A stretch of 41,594 bases of DNA from Sulfurimonas sp. (GCF_028694895.1 NZ_JAQVKA010000006.1:1-41594), one strand, 5' to 3'; positions 32,420 through 41,594 are shown, counted from the first letter of the stretch. Translations and numbers: made by a program. The notes: a model not told the origin generated them from the letters alone.

Positions 32420-33076
32420 CTATTTTGAAAAATAATTTCTAATATGCGCTATCCATGAATCAAGAGCTGGTTTGATTTCTCTAAACTCAAGAGCATCACT
32501 ATTTAGTATAATCTTCTCATCTTTTACTATGTTCATACTCTCAGCAAGTATCTCACCAGTTGCAGCATCAACAATACGCTTCTCACCTAATACTCTTACA
32601 TTTTCATCTATATATGAGTTGTAAGATGTTACTGTAATATCCATTGCAATTGGCGAGAACTGATTCCATTTTTCATCCTCAAAATGCACCTCTACAGTTG
32701 AAACTGCTGTTTCAAGTATTAACGTATCAGCTCCTTTTGTCTCAACTAGCTTATATCTCTTAGAGCTTTGAATCTCTCTTTTGTATCCATCGCTTAAATA
32801 GTCTGAAATCTCTTTATATAACTTTTTTTGAGAAGGTGTTTGCTGCTCAATAGAAATTGCAGGTATTACAAGAACTGGAGCTATTAAAATAGTTTTATAC
32901 TTTGACATATCAAACTCTTTTAAACTCTTTTGTGCGCTATAGTTATCACTACTATGAAGCTCATCATAATCTTTAAAAAAACCACTGTTTTTTACATCTA
33001 TTCTCTTACCAGCACAACCACTCATTAAAAGTGCTAAGCCAAGAAGAGTCACACCAAATATTGCTTGTAGTTTCAA
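32420..33076 (-). CDS. Lipoprotein, DUF3313-like
   Basis: 218 residues from a TTG start at 33076, which has AAGGATT 7 bases upstream and gives a compact lipoprotein signal (MKLQAIFGVTLLGLALLMSGC, lipidated Cys at 21). The ATG at 33127 in the same frame adds 17 polar residues and has no ribosome-binding site. The mature part begins AGKRIDVKNSGFFKDYDEL, the usual GFLxDYSxL opening of DUF3313 proteins, and continues with YKTILIAPV and a C-terminal LDSWIAHIRNYF. Function of the family is unknown; it is anchored in the outer membrane or inner membrane. Confidence 0.82.
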   Translation of the reverse strand: MKLQAIFGVTLLGLALLMSGCAGKRIDVKNSGFFKDYDELHSSDNYSAQKSLKEFDMSKYKTILIAPVLVIPAISIEQQTPSQKKLYKEISDYLSDGYKREIQSSKRYKLVETKGADTLILETAVSTVEVHFEDEKWNQFSPIAMDITVTSYNSYIDENVRVLGEKRIVDAATGEILAESMNIVKDEKIILNSDALEFREIKPALDSWIAHIRNYFSK

Positions 33077-33226
33077 TTTAATCCTTTGTTGGCCAAATGC
33101 CTCTTGTCGTTTGTAAAATAATAGCATTTTAGATTAAAATCTGCCTACACTTCAAAACTTATCTATTTTAGTAAATTATGTTATTATTATTGACAAAATA
33201 AAGAGCCTCTGCTCAAGGTTGGCGTA

Positions 33227-33817
33227 ATGAAACATTTAAAATTAGTTCTTGCTCTACTTCTTATACTTGTTGTGTTTTCAGGATTTTGGTCTGGAAAAAG
33301 CAAGAAGGAGATAAAAGAGGATAATCGAATAGAGAGAGTTGAGCGCATTAAAACAAATAATAAAACGCTACAACTTCTTTATAAATACGCTCCTGAGGCA
33401 AAAGAGATACTATTTCGTTCATATGGATATGCAACATTTAGCAATGTAGGAGTGAATCTTGTTCTACTCTCAGCAGAAGGTGGAAAAGGTTTGGCTCACT
33501 CTAACGCGACTGGGATAAATACCTATATGAATATGGGCTCTGGCGGACTTGGCTTTGGGCTCGGTGTTAAAGATTTTAGAGCTGTTTTTTTATTTGAGAA
33601 TAAAAAAGTATACGATAGGTTTGTAAATTCTGGATGGGAAGCAAATGCTCAAGTTGACGCAGCTGCAAAATATGAAGAAACTGGAGGTTCAATAAATGCT
33701 GCTGAGACAGTTGCTCCTGGAGTAAGGCTCTACAAACTTACACAAAATGGTCTCGTACTTCAAGCAACAGTTCAAGGGACAAAGTATTGGAAGGATAAAG
33801 AGCTTAACAAATACTAA
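33227..33817 (+). CDS. SYLF-domain (YSC84-like) lipid-binding protein
   Basis: 196 residues with an N-terminal hydrophobic signal or anchor (residues 5-22) and a SYLF/YSC84 domain: SYGYATFSNVGVNLVLLSAE, GGKGLAH, GSGGLGFGLGVKDFRAVFLF, FVNSGWEANAQ and TVQGTKYWKD at the end. Such proteins bind phosphoinositide-like lipids in eukaryotes; bacterial members are secreted or periplasmic and of unclear role. It opens a plus-strand run of envelope-protein genes, divergent from the DUF3313 lipoprotein gene. Confidence 0.88.
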   Translation: MKHLKLVLALLLILVVFSGFWSGKSKKEIKEDNRIERVERIKTNNKTLQLLYKYAPEAKEILFRSYGYATFSNVGVNLVLLSAEGGKGLAHSNATGINTYMNMGSGGLGFGLGVKDFRAVFLFENKKVYDRFVNSGWEANAQVDAAAKYEETGGSINAAETVAPGVRLYKLTQNGLVLQATVQGTKYWKDKELNKY

Positions 33818-33880
33818 TACTAATACTCACTTAAGCAAACAAATCATACAATAATCGCATCTTAATTTTGAAGGATGTTT

Positions 33881-34327
33881 ATGAAAAAGATTTTAGTTAG
33901 TATTGCTGCGGTTGTAGCACTTAGTTCTTATGCGATGGCAGGTGTTAACTCTCAAACTGGTTGTGGTTTAGGTTCAATAATCATTAAAGATGATTCTACA
34001 GCCATAATGTTGGCACTACAAGCTACAACAAACGGTACTTCTGGAAACCAAACTTTTGGTGTTACTTCAGGAACTTCTGGTTGTAAAAAAACTCAGTTCG
34101 TTATGAATGATAGAGCTGAAGAGTTTGTTGCTTCAAATATGGATCAACTTGCAAAAGAGATTGCACAAGGTTATGGCGAGAGTGTTGATACTTTAGCAGA
34201 ACTTTTAGAAGTATCTGACAAAGCGACTTTCTCTGCTGCACTTCAATCAAACTATAACAGTATCTATACAAGCCAAAATGCAAAAATGGCTGATGTTTTA
34301 GATAATATCTCTACAACTTCTCTTTAA
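33881..34327 (+). CDS. Exported DUF3015-like protein
   Basis: 148 residues from ATG 33881, which lies 6 bases after AAGGA; the ATG six bases earlier touches that ribosome-binding site and is unlikely to be used. Signal peptide of about 20 residues (MKKILVSIAAVVALSSYAMA). The mature protein starts GVNSQTGCGLGS and has TSGTSGCKKTQFVMN, the two Cys-containing segments typical of DUF3015 proteins, then a helical tail. Function unknown; periplasmic. Followed by a strong hairpin. Confidence 0.85.
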   Translation: MKKILVSIAAVVALSSYAMAGVNSQTGCGLGSIIIKDDSTAIMLALQATTNGTSGNQTFGVTSGTSGCKKTQFVMNDRAEEFVASNMDQLAKEIAQGYGESVDTLAELLEVSDKATFSAALQSNYNSIYTSQNAKMADVLDNISTTSL

Positions 34328-34333
34328 TAAACC

Positions 34334-34364
34334 ATCAAAATGGATGCTTTGCATCTGTTTTGAT
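34334..34364 (+). terminator. Hairpin terminator after the DUF3015-like gene
   Basis: A 14-pair stem (34334-34347 with 34351-34364, two G-T pairs) with a three-base TTT loop starts 7 bases beyond the stop codon. The right arm carries TTTT and the left arm AAAA, the form of a short A-tract/T-tract terminator, though no longer T-run follows. Confidence 0.62.
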
Positions 34365-34388
34365 TAAACTCTCTCTTAGGAACTTCCA

Positions 34389-36215
34389 ATTTTAAATCGT
34401 CTTCTTTTTTTAATAATTTTTTTATCCCTTGCTCTAGAAGCTTCTTCTGAGCTATACAAAAAAAAAGCAGATGAGTTAAAATTAGCAGATTCACGGTATT
34501 GGAAGATTCTTCTTCATATGGAAGATGGTGTAAGCCAGATTGATGATGAGAGTTTTTTTCTCTCTAAAGATGGCAAAACAGATGCAAAAAGCGAACTAAA
34601 TGCCACAATAGACTCTCTTTTAAATGAGACTCATTTTGATGATAATGCAACTGCTTGTAGATTTCCTGCAAGAGCCGCTTGGCTTAAAGAAGAACTTGTT
34701 GATATTGAACTACCAAAAGTTACATGCAGCGAATATGATAAAATTCTCTCAAGATTAAATCCAAAATCAGTTACACTTGTTTTTCCATCAGCTCATATAA
34801 ACTCTCCAGCTTCGATGTTTGGGCATACCTTTTTACGCATTAATTCTCAGTATGATTCTAAACTACTCTCTTATGCTGTAAATTATGCAGCAGATGCCAA
34901 TCCAGATAAAGAAAACGGTGTTGTCTTTGCTATAAAAGGTCTCTTTGGAGGTTACTTTGGCAAATACTCTTTACTTCCTTATTATGATAAATTAAAAGAG
35001 TATAGAGATAGCGAGCAAAGAGATATTTGGGAGTATGACCTAGATTTGACTCAAGAAGAGACTCTTAAGATGGTTCGACATATCTGGGAGCTTAACGATA
35101 CACACTCTTATTACTATTTTTTCACTGAAAACTGCTCTTATAATATGTTGTGGTTTTTAGAATCAGCCAGACCTTCTCTTGATCTAAGACAGTACTTTAC
35201 TTATCAAGTGATTCCGCTTGAAACCGTTCATGCGTCAAAGAGTGAGAACATTATTAAAGATAGTTCATATAGACCATCAAAAAGAACGCTACTTTTAAAA
35301 TACGAAGAGCTACTTGATAAAAAGAATATAGCTTTTCCTTCTATGCTTATAAAATCAAAAATAGCTCCAACTCAGATAGTTGAAGACACTAAGATTGAAA
35401 CTCAGCAAAAAATGTATATCTTCGAAGCCGCAATTGAGCTTTTAGAGTACAACTTTAGTAAAAGCAAGATAACAAAAGAGCGTTATTTAGAGCTTTTTCA
35501 CTCTCTCTCCAAAGAGAGAGCATCTCTTGGATTAGGAGAAAAGATAGAGATAAAAACTCCAAACAATCCACTTCAAAGCCATCAAGCTATAAGAGCAATG
35601 ATTGGACTTGGCGCTAAAGAAGGCAAAAGTATCCAGTATTTAGGAGTTCGTCCTGCTTATCATAGTTTAGAAGATAGTAATTATGGGTTTTTAAGAGGCA
35701 CTCAAATTGAGTTTTTAAACCTAGAGCTCTCTTATTCTGAACATAAAGTAGAAGTTGAAGATGCAACAATTTTATCTATTGTCTCTATTGCACAACGCTC
35801 CTATTTTTTTGATAACTTATCATGGAGAACTAAATTTGGTTGGGATAGAGATTCTCTAGATTCAAGTGCTAACTTTACAGGAACTGTAGGTATTGGCCTT
35901 AGCTGGGGAAATGAGTTAGGTTATAGCTATATAATGGCAGACCCGCTCTTTTACCTAGACGATGGTTTTAAATCAGCTATTGGTAGCTCTATTGGATTTG
36001 TTTTTGATAAATATAACAATATAAATACTAAAATAGAGCTTACAAAAAGATGGTACGATGTTGGAGAAGCACAAAATTTATTTGAATTCTCACAAGGTTT
36101 TAGACTCTCCAAAAATACACAACTTAGATTTAACTATGATTACAAGCAAAGAGATAACAGAGCAAAAGAGAAGCTTGAGAGAACTATAAAGTGTTATTTT
36201 AACTACTATTTTTAG
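34389..36215 (+). CDS. DUF4105-like outer-envelope protein, no standard start codon before the signal peptide
   Basis: From ATG 34518 the protein has 565 residues and no export signal. The frame is open upstream to a TAG at 34377, and the extra codons encode LNRLLFLIIFLSLALEASS followed by ELYKKKADELKLADSRYWKI, a clear signal peptide and the usual beginning of DUF4105 proteins. No ATG, GTG or TTG exists in that stretch. The best candidate is an ATT at 34389 with TTAGGA about 7 bases upstream, giving 608 residues. Other features are HINSPASMFGHTFLRIN, FTENCSYNMLWFLE (papain-like His and Cys motifs of the family) and a C-terminal strand-rich region ending KCYFNYYF, which suggests outer-membrane insertion. 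Start is uncertain. Confidence 0.78.
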   Translation: MLNRLLFLIIFLSLALEASSELYKKKADELKLADSRYWKILLHMEDGVSQIDDESFFLSKDGKTDAKSELNATIDSLLNETHFDDNATACRFPARAAWLKEELVDIELPKVTCSEYDKILSRLNPKSVTLVFPSAHINSPASMFGHTFLRINSQYDSKLLSYAVNYAADANPDKENGVVFAIKGLFGGYFGKYSLLPYYDKLKEYRDSEQRDIWEYDLDLTQEETLKMVRHIWELNDTHSYYYFFTENCSYNMLWFLESARPSLDLRQYFTYQVIPLETVHASKSENIIKDSSYRPSKRTLLLKYEELLDKKNIAFPSMLIKSKIAPTQIVEDTKIETQQKMYIFEAAIELLEYNFSKSKITKERYLELFHSLSKERASLGLGEKIEIKTPNNPLQSHQAIRAMIGLGAKEGKSIQYLGVRPAYHSLEDSNYGFLRGTQIEFLNLELSYSEHKVEVEDATILSIVSIAQRSYFFDNLSWRTKFGWDRDSLDSSANFTGTVGIGLSWGNELGYSYIMADPLFYLDDGFKSAIGSSIGFVFDKYNNINTKIELTKRWYDVGEAQNLFEFSQGFRLSKNTQLRFNYDYKQRDNRAKEKLERTIKCYFNYYF

Positions 36216-36222
36216 AGCCTTT

Positions 36223-36921
36223 TTACTTTAGCTCTATTAGATAGCCTTCAGATATTTTTCTGAAACTATATTTATAATGACCATCAAGTTCAACTACAAC
36301 TCTATAAAATTTGTCATGATTTCCAACTCTTATCTCTTTGAAAATAGAATCAATATCTTTTCTTACATAGTTTTTAACCTCTGCATCACTGTTGAAATCT
36401 ATAACTATTCTATGTGGGTCTGCTAGTAAAAAGTTTCTTATAGCTTCATGCTTTGTTGATAGTTTCAATGTTTTTCCAGATACAAGTATGGACAGATATT
36501 CAAGTATTACATTATCGTTGCAAACTGCTTGCGTTTTTATAGGTTTAGCTATCTTTATCTCTGGTTTTTTATTTATTACTGGTTCAACTTTACTCTTTTT
36601 TTCAGCTTCACTTTTAGTTTTATTTTCTGTTTGCAAAGAATCTTGTGATATAAAAATAGGAAGATGCCAATCAATAGAGTTATCCAGAGAAATGCTCTTT
36701 CTCTCAATAGAGCCATCAAGATTTTTGTACTCTATTGTTACTTTTTGCAAAATTCTAGCTTGATTAGGAACGGAGATAGAAACTTTTTTGAGTGGTGCTT
36801 TGGATGTGTCTTCATTTGTTGTTAAAACAATATCTTTTTCACCCTCTAAAGGGAAGAATGGATTTTCACGAGCATTTAGTGTTAAAAATAGTAAAGTAAA
36901 AATAATTAAAACTTTAATCAA
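36223..36921 (-). CDS. AMIN-domain periplasmic protein
   Basis: 232 residues: a signal peptide (1-17, LIIFTLLFLTLNA), ENPFFPLEGE, a low-complexity Lys-rich linker (about 95-130), and a C-terminal AMIN domain (about 140-232) with KLSTKHEAIRNFLLADPHRIVIDF and a final YRVVVELDGHYKYSF. AMIN domains bind peptidoglycan or septal sites. The position behind eno and the FtsB-like gene is that of Campylobacter Cj1670c, so this is the orthologue by synteny. The stop is 7 bases from the convergent DUF4105 gene. Confidence 0.85.
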   Translation of the reverse strand: MIKVLIIFTLLFLTLNARENPFFPLEGEKDIVLTTNEDTSKAPLKKVSISVPNQARILQKVTIEYKNLDGSIERKSISLDNSIDWHLPIFISQDSLQTENKTKSEAEKKSKVEPVINKKPEIKIAKPIKTQAVCNDNVILEYLSILVSGKTLKLSTKHEAIRNFLLADPHRIVIDFNSDAEVKNYVRKDIDSIFKEIRVGNHDKFYRVVVELDGHYKYSFRKISEGYLIELK

Positions 36922-36965
36922 AACAACCCCTAAGTATATTTACATGTATTATAGCAAGTTAGATA

Positions 36966-37244
36966 CTATTTTGCAGAAATCTCTTTTAGTTCAAAATACT
37001 CTCTTTGAAGTTCTGCATTTTCAGTCTTAAGTCTCTCTATATCTATTTGCAGGTGATTTTGGTAATCACTCAAACCCATATAAACTTGTAATGAATTTTC
37101 TCCATAAAGAAGTAGCCCAATATAAACGCCCATACCTAAAACTAAAAAAAGTAGAAGAGAGAACTTTGAAAATGATAACCCAAAGTATCTTTGTGTAATA
37201 CTCTGTTTATCTTCAATTTGGCTAAAAAGTTCCTCTCTTTGCAT
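36966..37244 (-). CDS. FtsB/DivIC-like septum protein
   Basis: 92 residues with a cytoplasmic N-terminus, one membrane helix (about 28-48, KFSLLLFLVLGMGVYIGLLL) and a C-terminal coiled coil (about 60-92) rich in Leu, Glu and Lys. This is the bitopic architecture of FtsB/FtsL/DivIC. It lies between eno and the AMIN gene, as in Campylobacter, 8 bases after eno. Sequence similarity to FtsB is limited to architecture, so the divisome role is an inference. Confidence 0.78.
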   Translation of the reverse strand: MQREELFSQIEDKQSITQRYFGLSFSKFSLLLFLVLGMGVYIGLLLYGENSLQVYMGLSDYQNHLQIDIERLKTENAELQREYFELKEISAK

Positions 37245-37252
37245 AATAGATC

Positions 37253-38518
37253 TTAGTTAAAAAGCTCTGAACCTAAATACTCACCATAAACCACTTCATT
37301 TTCAATCTCTAAGAGACGATTATATTTAGCAGTTCTCTCTGAGCGCGCCGTAGAGCCTGTTTTTATCTCACCACAATTAAGAGCAACTGCAAAATCAGCA
37401 ATAAACGCATCTTCGCTCTCTCCTGAACGATGACTCATAACACATTTATAACCATTTCTTTGAGCAAGACGTACAGTTTGCATAGTCTCACTTACAGATC
37501 CGATTTGATTTGGCTTGATAAGGATTGAATTTGCGATACCTTTTTTAATCCCCTCATTTAAGATACTAGCATTAGTTACAAAAAGATCATCTCCTACAAG
37601 TTGAACTCTATCACCAAGTTTTTCAGTTAGAAGTTTCCAACCATCCCAGTCATCTTCACTCAAACCATCTTCGATAGAAACTATTGGATATTTATTGCAT
37701 AAGTCTACATAGTAATCAACAAGTTGTGCAGAAGTTACAGTTCTATTTTCGCTATCAAGTCTATATCCGCCATCAGCCACAAGCTCAGAAGCAGCAACGT
37801 CTAAGGCTATTGCCATCTGATCTCCAGCTTTGTATCCAGCTTTTGCGATTGCTTCCATTATTATCTGGATTGGCTCTTCATTTGAACCTAAATCTGGTGC
37901 AAACCCACCCTCATCGCCAAGTGCGGTATTGTGTTTTTTAGCTTTTAAAATAGCTTTTAGATTGTGATATACCTCAGCGCTTGCTTGCAGAGCAGATGCG
38001 AAATCTTCAAAGCCTATAGGCATAATCATATACTCTTGAAAATCTACTGAGTTATCAGCGTGGCTTCCGCCATTGATAATGTTTAGCATAGGAGTTGGCA
38101 TAACCATGGCATTTGCACCACCTAAATAACGATAAAGAGGGATTCCTAAACTTTTTGCAGCAGCACGTGCAACTGCCATAGAAGCACCAAGAACAGCATT
38201 TGCTCCTAAGTTTCCATAGTTATCAGTTCCATCTAGCTCTTTCATAGTCGCATCAACAACAGCTTGATTAAAAGGTGAGAGACCCATAAGAGCATCAGCG
38301 ATTTGAGAGTTTACATTTTCTACTGCTTTTAAAACGCCTTTGCCCATATATCTACTTCCGCCATCACGAAGTTCAAGTGCTTCACGTTTTCCAGTACTTG
38401 CACCTGATGGCACTATCGCACTCTCTCTTGTTCCATCACTTAATTCTACCGTTGTTTTTATTGTTGGATTTCCGCGAGAATCCATTACTTCAATCGCACT
38501 TACATTATCAATAAACAT
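37253..38518 (-). CDS. eno: Enolase
   Basis: Interconverts 2-phosphoglycerate and phosphoenolpyruvate. 421 residues with the standard markers: MDSRGNPTI near the start, [47 protein letters not shown] and the signature [14 protein letters not shown], then [17 protein letters not shown]. Mg2+ ligands fall in the [14 protein letters not shown] and VGDDLF segments. The ribosome-binding site GAGGTGG is strong. It begins 57 bases after the recA stop and is followed closely by the FtsB-like gene. Confidence 0.97.
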   Translation of the reverse strand: MFIDNVSAIEVMDSRGNPTIKTTVELSDGTRESAIVPSGASTGKREALELRDGGSRYMGKGVLKAVENVNSQIADALMGLSPFNQAVVDATMKELDGTDNYGNLGANAVLGASMAVARAAAKSLGIPLYRYLGGANAMVMPTPMLNIINGGSHADNSVDFQEYMIMPIGFEDFASALQASAEVYHNLKAILKAKKHNTALGDEGGFAPDLGSNEEPIQIIMEAIAKAGYKAGDQMAIALDVAASELVADGGYRLDSENRTVTSAQLVDYYVDLCNKYPIVSIEDGLSEDDWDGWKLLTEKLGDRVQLVGDDLFVTNASILNEGIKKGIANSILIKPNQIGSVSETMQTVRLAQRNGYKCVMSHRSGESEDAFIADFAVALNCGEIKTGSTARSERTAKYNRLLEIENEVVYGEYLGSELFN

Positions 38519-38575
38519 CTTTTAACCACCTCTTTTGTATTAAGTATAATATTTTATCATTTTTTTCTAGATAAC

Positions 38576-39613
38576 TTAAAGATCAACATCTTCTATATCT
38601 AAATTGTCCATTGTCATAAGATCACCTAGACCCATAGCTGATTTAATCTTCTCTTCAATTTCGTGAGCCAACTCTTTATCTTCTATAAACTTGAGCTTAA
38701 CATTCTCACGACCTTGGCCTAGTTTTGTCTCTCCATAAGAGAACCAAGCGCCACTTTTGTCAATGATGTCAAGTTTTACTCCATAGTCAACAAGTTCGCC
38801 CTCTTTTGAGATACCTTCTCCAAACATTATATCAAATTCAGCTTGGCGAAATGGAGGAGCAACTTTGTTTTTGATAACCTTAGCTTTTACACGATTACCA
38901 ATCTGGCTCTCACCCTGTTTAAGTGATGCTATACGTCTTACATCGATACGAACAGAAGCATAAAACTTTAGTGCATTTCCACCTGTTGTAGTCTCTGGAG
39001 AACCATATCCCATCATTCCGATTTTCATACGAATCTGGTTTATAAAAATAACAGTACAGTTCATTTTATGAAGTATTCCTGTTAATTTACGAAGTGCCTT
39101 TGACATTAGTCTTGCTTGAACACCAACGTTTTGATCAGACATTTCGCCCTCTATCTCAGACTTTGGAGTAAGAGCAGCAACTGAGTCAATAACTATTAAA
39201 TCAACTGCCCCGCTTCTAGCGATAGTTTCAACAATGTCTAGTGCTTGTTCACCGTAATCTGGCTGAGATACAAGAAGGTTATCAACATCAACGCCTAGAT
39301 TTTTTGCATATCCAACATCAAGGGCATGTTCTGCGTCAATAAAAGCACAAACTCCGCCAGCTTTTTGGCACTCAGCTGTTATTTGAAGAGCTAAAGTTGT
39401 TTTACCAGAACTCTCAGGCCCATATATCTCAACAACTCTGCCTTGTGGTACTCCGCCTATTCCAAGAGCTAAATCAAGCCCAAGTGAGCCTGTACTTATT
39501 GCTGCTATTGGCACAATTTCCTTGTCACCAAGTCTCATAAGAGCACCCTTACCAAATGCCTTATCAATCTGTTTCATCGCCAAGTCTAGTGATTTTTGTT
39601 TATTTGCGTCCAT
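38576..39613 (-). CDS. recA: Recombinase A
   Basis: 345 residues with the RecA core: Walker A GPESSGKT (65-72), [13 protein letters not shown] (Walker B), loop L1 region and loop L2 with [29 protein letters not shown], and a short acidic C-terminal tail ([10 protein letters not shown]). Strand exchange and DNA repair are its known roles. Classical LexA is generally absent from Campylobacterota; the long inverted repeat upstream (39648-39695) may be its control site. Confidence 0.97.
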   Translation of the reverse strand: MDANKQKSLDLAMKQIDKAFGKGALMRLGDKEIVPIAAISTGSLGLDLALGIGGVPQGRVVEIYGPESSGKTTLALQITAECQKAGGVCAFIDAEHALDVGYAKNLGVDVDNLLVSQPDYGEQALDIVETIARSGAVDLIVIDSVAALTPKSEIEGEMSDQNVGVQARLMSKALRKLTGILHKMNCTVIFINQIRMKIGMMGYGSPETTTGGNALKFYASVRIDVRRIASLKQGESQIGNRVKAKVIKNKVAPPFRQAEFDIMFGEGISKEGELVDYGVKLDIIDKSGAWFSYGETKLGQGRENVKLKFIEDKELAHEIEEKIKSAMGLGDLMTMDNLDIEDVDL

Positions 39614-39647
39614 GTTAGGCTCACTTTATAGTAAATTTAGACTTATT

Positions 39648-39695
39648 ATATGACAATTTAGTTTTTCAATTAAAAAATATTGCAAATTGTCATAT
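39648..39695. promoter_or_regulatory. Inverted repeat in the recA/GGDEF-EAL intergenic region
   Basis: Arms ATATGACAATTT (39648-39659) and AAATTGTCATAT (39684-39695) are perfect 12-base inverted copies separated by 24 AT-rich bases. They lie 35 bases upstream of the recA ATG. Read on the plus strand, the right arm is followed by T-rich sequence, but no plus-strand gene lies upstream to need a terminator. A dimer-of-dimers operator or a leader RNA hairpin of recA is more likely. Confidence 0.55.
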
Positions 39696-39814
39696 TATTT
39701 TTTTTATGTAAAAAACTATACATAAATTGGTGCGATTTTACCTTTTTTTTTGTTAAAACATTGTTTATAAAGTACAATATCAGCTTAAACATCTTTACAT
39801 GTAAGGTTTACATT

Positions 39815-41594
39815 TTGATCTCAAAAAAAGAACTTAACTTTTTTTCTCCAATTCCTCTAATATTAATATCAATTATTTGGTTAATTGCCGGTTTCTTTTT
39901 TATAAACTCTAAAGTTGAAACCTTAAAGAGTGAAAAATATCAACATTTAGCAGCCGAGGCAGATGACAAATTAAAAACACTTATAGATGAGAAAAAAGAG
40001 GCTCTTTTGTTTGTTACACTCCCCATGGCAAACGATATTATCATTAAAGAAGCTCTTATACAAAAAGATATAGATAGCTTAAATTTACAAAAATTTTCAG
40101 AAAATCTAAGCAAAAATACATCTTTAAAGGGTACATGGTTTCAGCTTTTAACACAAGATGGTAGAAGTTTTTATAGGAGCTGGATAACAAAAAAAGACGA
40201 CGACCTCTCACTTATAAGAGATGATGTTATAGAGATGATGAGAGATCCACATGTAATCTCTTCGATAAGTGCTGGCTTCTTTGATATAACCTTTAAATCA
40301 ATGGTACCAATCTATAAAAATGAGAAATTTATCGGCTCAATAGAGGCTATCTCTAACTTTGACTCAATTGATAAAAAGATGAAAGATGTTGGTTATGAGA
40401 TTATTTTTCTAGCAGATAAAAAATATAAAAAACTCCTACTTGACCCATCAAAAAAGACATTCGTCTCAGACTACTATGTAGCAAATTCAAACTATAATAA
40501 AGCGAATTTAGAGATTGTAAAAAGCGAAGGCATATCGCATTTTATAAGCAACATACCATTTCATGTTAACAAAGATAAAAATAAGCTTATAAATACCTAT
40601 CATCTCAAAGGAACCAATGATAAAGATATCGCATATTTTATTATATTTCAAGATTTAAACACTATCGACTTTAGCTCTATCTCTAGAGTAAGAGATAGTT
40701 TGATCTTCTTTATGTTATCTATTTTTATTTTTTTAATTATCCTCTCTTACTATATCTATTTTAAAAATGAGAGAAGAACGATAGAGCTAAGAAATATAAG
40801 CCTAGAAAAAGAGGTTCAAACAACGGTTAATGAGCTTGAGCATCGATCTCGCCATGATACTCTAACGAATCTTCCAAACAAACAACTACTTATTAATAGA
40901 CTTGAACACAGTATAAATATAGCAACTAAAAATGCGCAAAAAGTATCAATCCTTTTTTTAGACCTTGATAGATTTAAAGAAATAAATGATACTTATAGCC
41001 ATAAAGTAGGCGATATTTTATTAAAAAAACTCTCTAAAAGATTAAAGAAAATTATAAAAAAAGAAGACACAATTGGAAGATTTGGTGGAGATGAATTTGT
41101 AATCATTCTAAATAATTCAAACGAAGCTCAAACGATTGAAGTAGTTGAAAATATTATGAACGCTATGGATGAACCAATCAACATAAATAAAGTCAAAATA
41201 CATACAACTTTTAGCATTGGCATTAGTATTTTTCCTGATGATGGAGATAGTAGAGATATTTTAATCAGAAATGCCGATACAGCAATGTATGAAGCCAAGA
41301 GTAATGGCAAAAATAGATACCAATTCTATAATATAAGGATGACAGAACTAGCGCTTGAGAGAGTTACTCTTGAGAGCGACTTAAGAAGAGCTATCCAAAA
41401 CAGTGAGTTTGAAGTCTATTTTCAACCTAAAATGGATGCTAGAGTTGATAAGGTTATAGGACTTGAAGCACTAATCCGTTGGAATCATCCAGACCTTGGG
41501 CTTATTTTACCAATAAAATTTATCCCTTTTGTAGAAGATATTGGACTAATTATCGAAATTGACAAATGGATGTCGAGAGAGGCTGCTAAGCACG
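39815..41594 (+). CDS. Membrane sensor GGDEF-EAL protein (c-di-GMP turnover), 3' end cut
   Basis: 593 codons are present and the frame runs off the window. From a TTG start (39815-39817, AAGG about 8 bases upstream) there is a membrane helix (about 13-33), a periplasmic sensor region of about 250 residues with a Cache-like pattern (GTWFQLLTQDGRSFYRSW, FKSMVPIYKNEKFIGSIEAI), a second helix (about 293-315), then a GGDEF domain (about 345-500) with RFGGDEF intact at 424-428. An EAL domain begins EVYFQPKMD with EALIRWNHP at 551-559. No RxxD inhibitory site precedes GGDEF (KKED there). Both catalytic signatures visible so far look intact. Confidence 0.92.
   Translation, partial: MISKKELNFFSPIPLILISIIWLIAGFFFINSKVETLKSEKYQHLAAEADDKLKTLIDEKKEALLFVTLPMANDIIIKEALIQKDIDSLNLQKFSENLSKNTSLKGTWFQLLTQDGRSFYRSWITKKDDDLSLIRDDVIEMMRDPHVISSISAGFFDITFKSMVPIYKNEKFIGSIEAISNFDSIDKKMKDVGYEIIFLADKKYKKLLLDPSKKTFVSDYYVANSNYNKANLEIVKSEGISHFISNIPFHVNKDKNKLINTYHLKGTNDKDIAYFIIFQDLNTIDFSSISRVRDSLIFFMLSIFIFLIILSYYIYFKNERRTIELRNISLEKEVQTTVNELEHRSRHDTLTNLPNKQLLINRLEHSINIATKNAQKVSILFLDLDRFKEINDTYSHKVGDILLKKLSKRLKKIIKKEDTIGRFGGDEFVIILNNSNEAQTIEVVENIMNAMDEPININKVKIHTTFSIGISIFPDDGDSRDILIRNADTAMYEAKSNGKNRYQFYNIRMTELALERVTLESDLRRAIQNSEFEVYFQPKMDARVDKVIGLEALIRWNHPDLGLILPIKFIPFVEDIGLIIEIDKWMSREAAKH

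Noticed and set aside
36213-36236. TAGAGC/GCTCTA repeat between the convergent DUF4105-like and AMIN genes
   Set aside because: Only six pairs with a 12-base loop, overlapping both stop codons; too weak to call a terminator.
1-41594. Mobile elements, CRISPR arrays, tRNA or rRNA genes
   Set aside because: No transposase or integrase, no regularly spaced repeats and no cloverleaf or rRNA-like sequence was noticed on either strand.

Overview
The window is chromosomal DNA, AT-rich and densely packed, from a denitrifying bacterium of the Campylobacterota, most likely Sulfurimonas or a close relative. This rests on the gene set (cytochrome cd1 nitrite reductase, cNOR, a single fused NirDL), on the recA-eno-(FtsB-like)-AMIN gene order shared with Campylobacter, on the HQWRQPL-type kinase H-box common in this phylum, and on the many short overlapping genes. 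I saw no rRNA, tRNA, CRISPR array, insertion sequence or phage gene. No stretch over 300 bases lacks a gene.

Layout. 1-1109 holds the end-truncated UDP-glucose dehydrogenase gene. 1686-5941 is a tight three-gene operon: methylthioribose kinase (mtnK), methylthioribose-1-phosphate isomerase (mtnA) and a fused class II aldolase/short-chain dehydrogenase. Together they look like an oxygen-independent salvage route for methylthioribose or 5-deoxyribose. 6041-7784 holds a small Cys-rich protein and a chain of overlapping genes for small membrane proteins plus a Rossmann-fold protein. 7800-23115 is the denitrification region. A siroheme decarboxylase (nirDL) diverges from a precorrin-2 dehydrogenase/ferrochelatase gene across a perfect FNR-type palindrome. 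An MFS/TrpD2-like pair and a lipoprotein follow. Then comes a second FNR-type box and the nor genes (a small membrane protein, norC, norB, a 56-residue membrane protein), nirS, a cytochrome c (nirC-like), nirJ, nirF, nirE, and a two-component system whose kinase carries a flavodiiron-type di-iron domain.

The nir genes here appear sufficient for heme d1: NirE makes precorrin-2, the Met8-like enzyme makes siroheme, NirDL decarboxylates it, NirJ and NirF finish the macrocycle, and NirS uses it. NO from NirS is consumed by NorCB. The di-iron kinase and its response regulator are the best candidate for a little-described NO- or O2-sensing system.

23112-33076 is a long minus-strand block: a Sel1-repeat protein, a dicarboxylate/amino-acid symporter, MgtE, a YceI protein, and a five-gene coupled operon. 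That operon encodes a secreted protein, an FtsX-type ABC permease and ATPase, a heme-copper-oxidase-like protein that has lost its copper-site ligands, and a membrane protein. A metallophosphoesterase and a lipoprotein lie upstream. 33227-36215 encodes envelope proteins (SYLF, DUF3015-like, DUF4105-like). 36223-39613 is the conserved AMIN, FtsB-like, eno, recA block. The window ends inside a GGDEF-EAL protein gene.
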